This document shows, one piece after another, positions 6,915-14,873 of a DNA stretch of 64,000 nucleotides. This stretch comes from Streptomyces physcomitrii (lineage in GTDB: Bacteria; Actinomycetota; Actinomycetes; Streptomycetales; Streptomycetaceae). Within the stretch, counting starts at the first letter, position 1; each line of letters begins with the position of its first letter. Location: assembly GCF_012273655.1 (NCBI RefSeq), contig NZ_JAAWWP010000004.1:391210-455209 (forward strand), in the 5' to 3' direction. The translations under genes were made by a program, and so were the position numbers. A model generated the notes under the pieces. The model ran no database searches and was not told the DNA's origin. It saw only the letters and a program-made list of their open reading frames with translations.

Positions 6915-7463
6915 GTGCACCACCACGGCTACCTCTGGGCAGGTCCAAAAGAGCGCTTCGACCAGGAGGCACTGCGGCGGCCTCCCCATCCGGAGCCGCC
7001 CGGCCCACCGCACGACGCAGCGACCGAGAAGCTCTTGGGGCGCTATCGCGAGGTCTCGGCGGAATTTCCGGCCATCGACCTTCCTCCGCTCGAAACGGCC
7101 TACTGGCTCGTGAAACCACGCTCACTGGTACGCGGCACATGGACCGAGACGGAGGAAGCGACAGCGTGGCTGGAGGAACAACTACGCGTCCACGCGCACC
7201 GGTTCCTCACGGAACGGGACCGCGACCTCGTCCACCTGACCGCTCGCGTCGCCTCAGCGGCTCAACAGCTGGGCTGCGGAGGGGACATCTCTCTCGGGCA
7301 CTACCTCGAACGTCCCTGGTACCTGTCCCTGGCGATCGTGACGTGCTCCCCGAATCGCACGAGACCCGAACTGCCTTGCCCTACGGGTGCTCAGAGCCCG
7401 GGAACCGCCTCACCTCAGGTCAGTCCCCCCTCGGCCGCACCAACCCGGACTCGTAAGCGATGA
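6915..7463 (+). CDS. HHGY-family hypothetical protein, fifth gene of rightward cassette
   Basis: 182-aa paralogue of the 2139-2624 product. It starts MHHHGYLW at GTG 6915 with only a weak GAACGGA upstream. Conserved landmarks are LETAYWLVKPRSLVRGTW, GGDISLGHYLE and VTCSPNRTRPELPCP. The Pro/Ser/Thr/Arg-rich tail after the last block is absent from the paralogue. The 3' end overlaps the convergent response regulator gene by 44 bp, which may mean the cassette end was fused to the older chromosome there. Function unknown. Confidence 0.75.
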   Translation: MHHHGYLWAGPKERFDQEALRRPPHPEPPGPPHDAATEKLLGRYREVSAEFPAIDLPPLETAYWLVKPRSLVRGTWTETEEATAWLEEQLRVHAHRFLTERDRDLVHLTARVASAAQQLGCGGDISLGHYLERPWYLSLAIVTCSPNRTRPELPCPTGAQSPGTASPQVSPPSAAPTRTRKR

Positions 7464-8100
7464 CGACGAGTCCCGCGCGGTCCCGGGCGCCGAGCTTGGC
7501 CATCGCGCGGTTGACGTGGGTCTTGACGGTGAGCGGGCTGACCTGGAGGCGCTCGGCGATCTCGTCGTTGGAGTGGCCGCCCGCGACCTGGACGAGGACC
7601 TCGCGCTCGCGGCCGGTCAGGGCGGCGAGGCGTTCGGCGTGCACCCGCTCGCCGCCCGGTGAACTCTCGCTCTGCGCAAGGAACTTGGCGATCAGGCCCT
7701 TGGTGGCCGCCGGGGAGAGCAGCGCGTCCCCGGCGGCCGCGACGCGGATCGCGCTCAGCAGTTCCTCCGGTTCGGAGCCCTTGCCGAGGAAGCCCGCGGC
7801 GCCGGCCCGCAGCGACTGCACCACGTACTCGTCGACCTCGAAGGTCGTCAGCATCACCACCCGTACTCCGGTGAGCGCCGGGTCGGCGCTGATGGCGCGG
7901 GTGGCGGCGAGGCCGTCGGTGCCGGGCATCCGGATGTCCATCAGGACGACGTCGGCCGCGGCGGAGCGGGCGAGGGCGACCGCCTCGGCGCCGTCCGAGG
8001 CCTCGCCGACGACCTCCATGTCCGCCTCGGAGTCGACGAGCACCTTGAACGCGCTGCGCAGCAGCGCCTGGTCGTCGGCGAGGACCACCCTGATCGTCAC
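7420..8100 (-). CDS. NarL/LuxR-type two-component response regulator
   Basis: 226-aa transcriptional regulator. The receiver domain (residues 1-~120) has the acidic pair DD9-10, phospho-acceptor Asp55 (VVLMDIRMPG), Thr at ~85 and Lys107. The LuxR-type helix-turn-helix is at ~165-210 (LTGREREVLVQVAGG, then SPLTVKTHVNRAM). GTG 8100 overlaps the kinase stop as GTGA, so kinase and regulator are co-translated. Target genes cannot be read from the sequence. Confidence 0.93.
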   Translation of the reverse strand: MTIRVVLADDQALLRSAFKVLVDSEADMEVVGEASDGAEAVALARSAAADVVLMDIRMPGTDGLAATRAISADPALTGVRVVMLTTFEVDEYVVQSLRAGAAGFLGKGSEPEELLSAIRVAAAGDALLSPAATKGLIAKFLAQSESSPGGERVHAERLAALTGREREVLVQVAGGHSNDEIAERLQVSPLTVKTHVNRAMAKLGARDRAGLVVIAYESGLVRPRGD

Positions 8101-9392
8101 GCGCCGCCTCCCGCGGGTGCCGGTGCCGGATGCGCCCCGGCCGTGACCGGCAGGATGGCATGGACCCGGAAGCCGCCGCCGTAGCGGGGCCCGGCGGTGC
8201 AGCTGCCGCCGAGGGCGGAGACCCGCTCGCGCATGCCGAGCAGCCCGTGTCCGCCGCCCTCGCCGGAGCCGGTCGGCTCCCCGTGGTCCGGGGCCCCGCC
8301 GGGACCGGTGCCGTTGTCCAGGACGGTGACCTCCAGACGGGTGCCGACCTGTATCACGCTGACCTCGGCGGCGGCCCCGGGTCCGGCGTGCTTCCGCACA
8401 TTGGTCAGGGCCTCCTGGATGATCCGGTACGCGGCCAGGTCCGCCGCGGCGGGCAGCCGGGCGGCCCCGGGCTCCTCGCCGCCGAGCGGCCCGGCCCCGC
8501 CGGCCTCGGGTGAGCGGAGCACGGCCACCGGCAGCCCGGCGTGCCGGAAGGTGTCGGCGAGTTCGTCGAGCCGGTCCAGGCCCGGCGCCGGTTCGGTGGG
8601 GGCCTCCGGGTCCCCGGACTGGCGCAACAGGCCGACGGTGGCGCGGAGTTCGTTCAGCGCCGAGCGGCTCGCCTCGCGTACGTGGGCCAGCGCCTCCTTG
8701 GCCTGGTCCGGGCGGCGGTCCATCACATGGGCGGCCACCCCCGCCTGCACATTGACCAGGGCGATGTGGTGGGCGACCACGTCGTGCAGATCGCGGGCGA
8801 TGCGCAGCCGCTCCTCGGCGACCCGGCGGCGGGCCTCCTCCTCGCGGGTGCGCTCGGCCCGTTCGGCACGCTCGCGCATCGCGTCCACGAAGGCGCGGCG
8901 GCTGCGCACCGCGTCCCCGGCGGCGGCCGCCATGCCGGTCCAGCCGAAGATGCCGATGTTCTCCTGCGCGTACCAGGGCAGCGGACCGGAGAGCATCGCG
9001 GCGGCGGTGAGCACGGTCATGGTGAACAGACCCACCCGCCAGGTGGTCGGCCGGTCGGTGCTGGCGGCGACCGTGTACAGGGCGACCACCGCGCACATCG
9101 CGACGGGGGCGCGCGGGTCGCCGGTGACCAGTTCGACGGTGGCGACGAGGCCGGTGGCGCCGAGCACCACCATCGGGGCGCGCCGCCGGAAGACCAGGGC
9201 GAGACCGCCGATGGAGGTGAGGACCAGGCTGGAGACGTGCGGGACCCGGGTGAACCACTCGGGACCGTGCGGTCCGTGCGGGTCGGTGAAGGAGGCCACC
9301 ACCACACAGGCGAGGACGGCGGCGGCCAGAGCCGCGTCGAGGGCCAGCGGATGCGCCTGGAGCCAGTGCCGGGCTCGCTGGAAAGTGCTCAC
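8097..9392 (-). CDS. DesK-type sensor histidine kinase
   Basis: 431-aa membrane kinase. Hydrophobic segments within residues 15-165 form the sensor. The HisKA_3 dimerisation box RIARDLHDVVAHH has phospho-acceptor His203. A HATPase domain follows (TVLDNGTGPG, then GGGHGLLGMRERVSALGG). The GTG at 9392 sits 6 nt after a TACCGT hexamer (complement of 9399-9404), so the message is probably leaderless. It partners the regulator encoded immediately downstream. The stimulus is unknown; DesK-type kinases often sense membrane state. Confidence 0.92.
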   Translation of the reverse strand: MSTFQRARHWLQAHPLALDAALAAAVLACVVVASFTDPHGPHGPEWFTRVPHVSSLVLTSIGGLALVFRRRAPMVVLGATGLVATVELVTGDPRAPVAMCAVVALYTVAASTDRPTTWRVGLFTMTVLTAAAMLSGPLPWYAQENIGIFGWTGMAAAAGDAVRSRRAFVDAMRERAERAERTREEEARRRVAEERLRIARDLHDVVAHHIALVNVQAGVAAHVMDRRPDQAKEALAHVREASRSALNELRATVGLLRQSGDPEAPTEPAPGLDRLDELADTFRHAGLPVAVLRSPEAGGAGPLGGEEPGAARLPAAADLAAYRIIQEALTNVRKHAGPGAAAEVSVIQVGTRLEVTVLDNGTGPGGAPDHGEPTGSGEGGGHGLLGMRERVSALGGSCTAGPRYGGGFRVHAILPVTAGAHPAPAPAGGGA

Positions 9393-9530
9393 CAGCCAAC
9401 GGTACGGGGCACGGCGACCGCGCGGAACGGAACCGGGGGGTGAGCCGGGCCGCCCGGGAGCACCCGGCGGCGCGCGCCCCTACCGGAAATCCGGTGGCCG
9501 CCGGCCCGGCGCGGCGGGCATGCTCGTCCG

Positions 9531-10133
9531 GTGCCGGAAGAACCCAAGTACCGCATCCGCGCGGCCCGTTCGGATACGACCGTGACCGTCTACCAGGCCT
9601 ATCCCCCGGCCCTCGGGCTGCCCGCGGCGCGCGCGGGGCGCTTTCCCGCGGCCTGGAAGCGGGACCGGATGACATGGATCAAGCCCTCGTTCCTGTGGAT
9701 GGCCTACCGCTGCGGCTGGGGCACCAAGGAGGGCCAGGAGACGGTGCTGGCCGTGGAGATCACCCGGGAGGGCTTCGAGTGGGCCCTGCGGCACGCCTGC
9801 CTCTCCCACTACGAGCCCGCCGTCCACGCCGGCCAGGCCGACTGGAAGCGGCGGTTGAACTCCGCGCCGGCGCGCGTCCAGTGGGATCCGGAGCGCGATC
9901 TGCACTTGCGCCCGCTGCCCTACCGCTCGCTCCAGCTGGGCCTCGCCGGGGAGGCCGCGCGGCGCTACGCCGACGAGTGGATCACCGGCATCCGGGACGT
10001 CACCGCGCTCCAGCGGCGGGTCCACGCGCATGTACGCGCGGGCGAGCCGGAGCGGGCGCGGGCGCTGCTGCCCGAGGAGCCGCCGTATCCGGTGCCGGAC
10101 GGGCTGCTCTCGGGACTGGTCGCGGGTGCCTGA
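9531..10133 (+). CDS. DUF4291 domain-containing protein
   Basis: 200-aa cytoplasmic protein whose sequence follows the DUF4291 pattern: VYQAYPPAL near the start, RMTWIKPSFLWMAYRCGWGTK, VQWDPERDLHL, and a terminal VTALQRRVHAHVR segment. Length is typical. GTG 9531 is the first start in frame. Divergent from the kinase gene with a 138-bp gap. Biochemical function unknown for the family. Confidence 0.88.
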   Translation: MPEEPKYRIRAARSDTTVTVYQAYPPALGLPAARAGRFPAAWKRDRMTWIKPSFLWMAYRCGWGTKEGQETVLAVEITREGFEWALRHACLSHYEPAVHAGQADWKRRLNSAPARVQWDPERDLHLRPLPYRSLQLGLAGEAARRYADEWITGIRDVTALQRRVHAHVRAGEPERARALLPEEPPYPVPDGLLSGLVAGA

Positions 10134-10275
10134 GCGGGCTGGCAGACCTGGGGGGACCTGGGGGCGGACAGAAGCGAGCGGGGGAACATGGGCGGGCGCG
10201 GGCGGCTCGCGCCCGGGCCAGGCGCCGGAGTGCGCGCCCGACCGCACGCCCGGTTGCGCGCCCCCGGGGCCCTGC

Positions 10276-10554
10276 TCAGCCGGGCAGCAGCCCGTCGTCG
10301 CTGAGCATCGCCCGGACCTCCTCCAGGGTGGCCTCCGGCGAGGGCAGGATCAGCTCCGAGGGTTCCAGGGAGTCGTCGGGCAGGGGCTCGCCGAGCGCCC
10401 GTACCTCGTCCAGGAGCGCCTGGAGGGTGCGCCGGAAGCCCGGGCCGTCGCCCTGCTGCATCTCCGCGGCGAGTTCCTCGTCCAGCGTGTTGAGTTCGGC
10501 GAGGTGGCTGTCGGCCAGCCTCACCTGCCCCTCCCCCATGATCCGTACGATCAT
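10276..10554 (-). CDS. PspA-associated protein PspAA
   Basis: 92-aa acidic protein starting MIVRIMGEGQV, the usual start of the PspAA family encoded next to pspA in actinobacteria. ATG 10554 has a GAGGAGGG ribosome-binding site and lies 27 bp after the pspA stop, so the two are one operon. It presumably assists the phage-shock protein in envelope stress; the direct role is not known to me. Confidence 0.85.
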   Translation of the reverse strand: MIVRIMGEGQVRLADSHLAELNTLDEELAAEMQQGDGPGFRRTLQALLDEVRALGEPLPDDSLEPSELILPSPEATLEEVRAMLSDDGLLPG

Positions 10555-10581
10555 GTCGCCCTCCTCGGAGCCGAGCGGTGC

Positions 10582-11376
10582 CTACTGCTTGTCGAAGCGC
10601 GGGGTGTCCTGCGGCTGCTGCTGGGGCTGCTCGCTCTGACCGCCGCCCTCGATGGCCTGCTGCGGGGCGGGGCCGCCCGCGAGCTCGGCCTTCATCCGCT
10701 GCAGTTCCAGCTCCACATCCGTACCACCGGAGAGCCGGTCCAGCTCGGCCTGGATGTCGTCCTTGGCCATCCCGGACTGGTCGTCGAGGGCTCCGGAGGC
10801 GAGCAGTTCGTCGATGGCGCCGGCCCGGGCCTGGAGCTGCGCGGTCTTGTCCTCGGCGCGCTCGATGGCCATGCCGACGTCGCCCATCTCCTCGGAGATG
10901 CCGGAGAAGGCCTCGCCGATCCGGGTCTGGGCCTGGGCCGCGGTGTAGGTGGCCTTGATGGTCTCCTTCTTCGTACGGAAGGCGTCCACCTTGGCCTGGA
11001 GGCGCTGGGCCGCGAGGGTGAGCTTCTCCTCCTCGCCCTGGAGGGTCTCGTGCTGCGTCTCCAGGTCGGTCACCTGCTGCTGGAGCGCGGCCCGGCGGGA
11101 CAGCGCCTCGCGGGCCAGGTCCTCGCGGCCGAGGGCGAGCGCCTTGCGGCCCTGGTCCTCCAGCTTCCCGGACTGCTTCTGCAACTGGCTGAGCTGGAGT
11201 TCGAGCCGCTTGCGCGAGGTGGCGACGTCGGCGACGCCGCGGCGCACCTTCTGCAGCAGTTCGAGCTGCTTGTTGTACGAGTAGTCGAGGGTCTCGCGCG
11301 GGTCCTCGGCCCGGTCAAGGGCCTTGTTCGCCTTCGCGCGGAAGATCATTCCCATACGCTTCATGACACCGCTCAT
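10582..11376 (-). CDS. pspA: Phage shock protein A (PspA/IM30/Vipp1 family)
   Basis: 264-aa peripheral membrane protein that oligomerises to stabilise the cytoplasmic membrane under stress. Long coiled-coil helices cover residues ~25-220 (for example DPRETLDYSYNKQLELLQKV), with a Gln/Pro-rich tail. The ATG at 11376 (MSGVMKRMGMIF) is the usual Streptomyces start; upstream codons in frame look non-coding. The divergent 369-bp gap to 11746 should hold its promoter, but I could not assign one confidently. Confidence 0.93.
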   Translation of the reverse strand: MSGVMKRMGMIFRAKANKALDRAEDPRETLDYSYNKQLELLQKVRRGVADVATSRKRLELQLSQLQKQSGKLEDQGRKALALGREDLAREALSRRAALQQQVTDLETQHETLQGEEEKLTLAAQRLQAKVDAFRTKKETIKATYTAAQAQTRIGEAFSGISEEMGDVGMAIERAEDKTAQLQARAGAIDELLASGALDDQSGMAKDDIQAELDRLSGGTDVELELQRMKAELAGGPAPQQAIEGGGQSEQPQQQPQDTPRFDKQ

Positions 11377-11745
11377 GGGCTTCGCGCGCCCCCTTCTGAC
11401 GGACTCCGGCCTACAGCACCCAACAGAACCCACAGTACGGGTCCTGCTTCCATTACCGCACTGTTCAGGGACGGATGGACTCCTCCCCAAGGACGACTGC
11501 CCGGCCCGGCGCTCCGGCCCAGGGAGTAGGCGGCCCCCTGTACGCACCGCGCCGGGGCACTCCGGCCCGCGCCTCTCACCGGCACGGCTCGCGCGCTCGC
11601 ACGCCGTCACGGGCCGGACACCGGGAGAAGCCCTGCGGTTTGTCCGGCTCGTACGGGCATGCCGTTCTCGTGCCCGGGTATCGCTGCCGGATTGTTCCCC
11701 ACCGGGCGCCGGTCCATGCTCCGGCTACCCGTACCCTTGGGTTTT

Positions 11746-12339
11746 GTGTTCCGTAGCCGTTCCAAGGAAGAGAAGGCCCCCGCCGCCAAGGCGCCCGTGG
11801 CCGACTCCACTCAGCCCCGCGATCCGCAGGCCCCCAAGGGCAGGCCCACGCCCAAGCGCGCCGTGGCCCAGTCCCAGCGCCGCAGCGTGACCACTCCGAC
11901 GACGCGCAAGGAGGCAGCGAAGCGTCAGCGCGAGGAGCGCCGTACGCAGATGGAGAAGCAGCGCCAGGCGCTCGCCACCGGCGACGAGCGGTATCTGCCC
12001 ACCCGGGACAAGGGACCGGTGCGCCGGTTCGCCCGCGACTTCGTCGACTCCCGCTTCTGCGTCGCCGAGTTCTTCCTGCCGATGGCGGTGGTCATCCTCG
12101 TCCTGAGCATGATCCGCGTCCCGCAGCTGCAGAACTCTGCGCTGCTGCTGTGGCTCGCCGTCATCGTGCTGATCATCGTCGACTCGGTCGTCCTGGTGTT
12201 CCGGCTGCGCAAGCAGCTCGCGGAGCGCTTCCCGGACAAGCCGCGCCGCGGCGCCGTGCCCTACGCCCTGATGCGTACCCTCCAGATGCGCCGGCTGCGG
12301 ATGCCCAAGCCGCAGGTCAAGCGCGGAGAGCGGCCCTGA
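11746..12339 (+). CDS. DUF3043 membrane protein
   Basis: 197-aa protein: a charged Lys/Arg/Pro-rich N-terminus (~1-85), a conserved KGPVRRFARDFVDSRF block, then two transmembrane helices (~105-150) and a basic tail. This is the DUF3043 layout. GTG 11746 is chosen because a TACCCT hexamer ends 8 nt upstream (11732-11737) and no ribosome-binding site is present, implying a leaderless message. In-frame ATGs further upstream (11659, 11716) would precede that promoter. Function unknown. Confidence 0.87.
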   Translation: MFRSRSKEEKAPAAKAPVADSTQPRDPQAPKGRPTPKRAVAQSQRRSVTTPTTRKEAAKRQREERRTQMEKQRQALATGDERYLPTRDKGPVRRFARDFVDSRFCVAEFFLPMAVVILVLSMIRVPQLQNSALLLWLAVIVLIIVDSVVLVFRLRKQLAERFPDKPRRGAVPYALMRTLQMRRLRMPKPQVKRGERP

Positions 12340-13133
12340 GCCAGGAGCCGGATCCGCCGGGCCCCGGCCCGCGAGCCGCCTGGCCGCCCGGCTCCGGCGG
12401 ACTGCCGCGGGTGGTGCGCAGGGAACTGGTCGCCCGGCAGGTCGAGGAGCAGATAGGCCAGCGCTTCCCGCTCGGGCAGCGGCTGCGGGTCCTCGACGTC
12501 GGAATGGGCCAGGGCAGCCAGGCGCTGCGGCTGGCCCGCGCCGGGCACGCGGTCACCGGTGTGGAGACCGACTCCGGGCTGCTCACGGCCGCCCGGGAGG
12601 TCCTCGCCCGGGAGCCGGAGGGCATCCGGGACCGGGTCCGGATGCTCCAGGGGGACGGTCGGGACACCGGCGCGCACTTCCTGCCGGGCGCCTTCGACGT
12701 GGTGCTCTGCCACGGGGTGCTGATGTACGTCGAGGAGCCCGATCCGCTGCTGGCGGGCCTGGCCCGGGTCCTCGCCCCGGGCGGGCTGCTCTCGCTGGTG
12801 GTCCGCAACGCCGACGCGCTCGCCCTGCGCCCCGGGCTCACCGGCGACTGGCGGGGCGCGCTCGCCGCCTTCGACTCCGTGCACTGGACCGACCCGCTCG
12901 GGGTCACGGCCCGCGCCGACCGGCTCGCCTCCCTGACCGAGAACCTCGCGGGCATCGGCGCGCCGCTGAGCACCTGGTACGGCATCCGCGTCTTCACCGG
13001 CCGGGCCTCGGCGGCGGACACCGCACCGCCGGAGGACCTGGAGACCCTGCTCGCCGCCGAGGAGCGCGCGGGCCGCACCGACCCCTACCGGCAGGTGGCC
13101 GAGCTGCTGCATCTGTGCGGCGTACGGGGCTGA
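12336..13133 (+). CDS. SAM-dependent methyltransferase, probable CTG start
   Basis: Class I methyltransferase of about 265 aa. The SAM-binding motif VLDVGMGQGSQALRLAR is followed by VTGVETDSGLL, a QGDGRD acidic loop, a DVVLCHGVLMYVEEPD motif and LARVLAPGGLLSLVV. Substrate unknown. No ATG or GTG exists near the N-terminus. CTG 12336 overlaps the DUF3043 stop as CTGA with GGAGAG 5 nt upstream and would couple the genes. The first GTG (12411) lacks a good ribosome-binding site and would remove 25 residues. The domain call is secure; the start is not. Confidence 0.85.
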   Translation: MSQEPDPPGPGPRAAWPPGSGGLPRVVRRELVARQVEEQIGQRFPLGQRLRVLDVGMGQGSQALRLARAGHAVTGVETDSGLLTAAREVLAREPEGIRDRVRMLQGDGRDTGAHFLPGAFDVVLCHGVLMYVEEPDPLLAGLARVLAPGGLLSLVVRNADALALRPGLTGDWRGALAAFDSVHWTDPLGVTARADRLASLTENLAGIGAPLSTWYGIRVFTGRASAADTAPPEDLETLLAAEERAGRTDPYRQVAELLHLCGVRG

Positions 13134-13253
13134 GGGGCGCACCGGAGCACGGGACCCGCGCGCCGGGGCGCGACCGCCACGGGAGCACGCGGCCGGCAGC
13201 GCACGCGGCCAGGAGCACGCATGGCCGGAAGCACACGGTGCCGGGAACACACG

Positions 13254-13301
13254 CGGCCGGGGGCGGCCACCGCGCTGCTGCGCGGCGACCGCCCCCGGCC
13301 G
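13254..13301. terminator. Hairpin terminator between convergent genes
   Basis: 13-bp perfect arms (13254-13266 with 13289-13301) and an inner CCGCG/CGCGG stem. It serves the methyltransferase on the plus strand and the small gene on the minus strand. The bases just before it (13150-13255) are a degenerate run of GCACGCGGCC-like repeats. Confidence 0.75.
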
Positions 13302-13336
13302 GTGACGTCCCGCGGCCCTCGCGGGCCTCGGGGCGC

Positions 13337-13573
13337 TCAGGACTCGCTCTCGTCCTCCGCCTCCGGGTCGCCCTGGTGCAGGCTCATCGGGCCGTAGACC
13401 TTGGCACCGTCCTCGAAAAGGGTGACCTGGTCCGCGCCCCCCTCGGCCAGCTCCTTGAAGAACTCGCCGATCCACGACTCCGCGTCGCCCTGAGTGGTGA
13501 ACTCCTCGGGCTCCACGGCCGGCTCGACCTCTGCCCCGTCGGACTTCTCGAACCGCCATGTCCACGCCGCCAT
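13337..13573 (-). CDS. Conserved small acidic hypothetical protein
   Basis: 78 aa, beginning MAAWTWRFEKSDG and rich in Glu and Asp, with an ESWIGEFFKELAEGGADQVTL helix-strand segment. ATG 13573 has GGGAGGCGAC upstream. It looks like a conserved Streptomyces family, but I do not know a name or function. Convergent with the methyltransferase and divergent from cobU. Confidence 0.72.
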   Translation of the reverse strand: MAAWTWRFEKSDGAEVEPAVEPEEFTTQGDAESWIGEFFKELAEGGADQVTLFEDGAKVYGPMSLHQGDPEAEDESES

Positions 13574-13662
13574 GTCGCCTCCCGGGCCTCACACGCTGCT
13601 TCAGATCGTCCCGAAGCCTATCCGGGCGAGCACGCGCGGCGCGGACGCGGGAGGATCTTCGT

Positions 13663-14859
13663 GTGGAAGTGACTCTGCTCGGCACCGGCGGCCCCTCGGG
13701 ACTGCCCCGCCCCGGCTGCCCCTGCGCCGCCTGCGCGAGCGCGCTCGGCCCCTGGGTACGGGCGGCGACCTCGCTGCTCGTGGACGAGGTGCTGCTGCTC
13801 GACCTGACCCCCGGGGCGGCACTGGCCGCCGCCCGCGCCGGACATTCGCTCGGCGGGGTGCGCCAGGTGCTGCTCTCGCATCCGCACGACGGCCCCGCGG
13901 TCGAGATCCCGGCGGGGCTGCCCCGGCCGGTACGGGTGCCGGACGGCCGCGAGCTGACCCTGCTGAGCGGCCACCGGGTGCGCGCCCTCGCCCTCGACTC
14001 CCCCGGCACCGGCTACGCCGTCACCGGTCCCGACGGCCTCCGGCTGCTCTATCTGCCGCCGGGCGCCGCCCCCGCGGGCACCCTGGACGGCGGGCCCTAC
14101 GCCATGGTGTGCGCCGATGTGACGGGGCGCCCGGACGCGCTGGCCCGGCTCCGCGCCGCGGGCACCCTGGGGCCCGCCACCGAGGTGATCGCCGTGCACC
14201 TGGACCACGGGCTGCCGCCGGGCCCGGAGACCACCCGGCGCCTCGCGGCGGCGGGCGCGCGCGCCGTACCGGACGGCACCACCCTGGAGGTCGGCGCCTA
14301 CGAGGAGGTGCCCGACCTGCCGCGCCGGACCCTGGTCCTCGGCGGGGCGCGCTCCGGCAAGTCGGTGGAGGCCGAGCGGCGCCTGGAGGCCTTCCCGGAG
14401 GTGGTGTACGTGGCGACCGGCGGCACCCGCGAGGGGGACACCGAGTGGGCGAGCCGGGTCGGCGCCCACCGCGAACGCCGCCCCGGCTCCTGGCGTACCG
14501 AGGAGACCTGCGAACTGCCGCCCCTGCTCGCCGAGACGGGCCCCCCGCTGCTCATCGACTGCCTCTCGCTCTGGCTCACCCACGCCATGGACGAGGCCGA
14601 CGCCTGGGACGAGGCCGCCTGGGCGGGCGGCGGCGAGCGCCAACTCCAGGAGAAGGTGAGGGAGTTGGTCAAGGCGGTACGGGAGACCCGGCGCACCGTG
14701 GTGGCGGTCTCCAACGAGGTCGGCTCGGGCATCGTCCCCGCCACCGCCTCCGGCCGCCGCTACCGCGACGCCCTCGGCCGCCTCAACGCCGCCTTCGCCG
14801 CGGAGTGCGAGCACGTGCTGCTCGTGGTGGCGGGGCAGGCGGTGGTGCTGCGGGGGTGA
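13663..14859 (+). CDS. cobU: Bifunctional adenosylcobinamide kinase / GTP guanylyltransferase with N-terminal MBL-like domain
   Basis: 398-aa protein. The C-terminal part (residues ~222-398) is CobU/CobP, which phosphorylates adenosylcobinamide and transfers GMP in the nucleotide-loop branch of cobalamin synthesis. The P-loop GGARSGKS is at 227-234, followed by LIDCLSLWLTHAM and VVAVSNEVGSGIVP. The N-terminal ~215 residues resemble a metallo-beta-lactamase fold (EVTLLGTGGPSGLPRPGCPC), but the metal motif is degenerate: SHPHDG in place of HxHxDH. GTG 13663 has GGGAGGA at 8 nt. cobT and cobS follow nearby on the same strand. I found no B12 riboswitch upstream. Confidence 0.92.
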   Translation: MEVTLLGTGGPSGLPRPGCPCAACASALGPWVRAATSLLVDEVLLLDLTPGAALAAARAGHSLGGVRQVLLSHPHDGPAVEIPAGLPRPVRVPDGRELTLLSGHRVRALALDSPGTGYAVTGPDGLRLLYLPPGAAPAGTLDGGPYAMVCADVTGRPDALARLRAAGTLGPATEVIAVHLDHGLPPGPETTRRLAAAGARAVPDGTTLEVGAYEEVPDLPRRTLVLGGARSGKSVEAERRLEAFPEVVYVATGGTREGDTEWASRVGAHRERRPGSWRTEETCELPPLLAETGPPLLIDCLSLWLTHAMDEADAWDEAAWAGGGERQLQEKVRELVKAVRETRRTVVAVSNEVGSGIVPATASGRRYRDALGRLNAAFAAECEHVLLVVAGQAVVLRG

Positions 14860-14873
14860 GGGCCGACTCCCCC

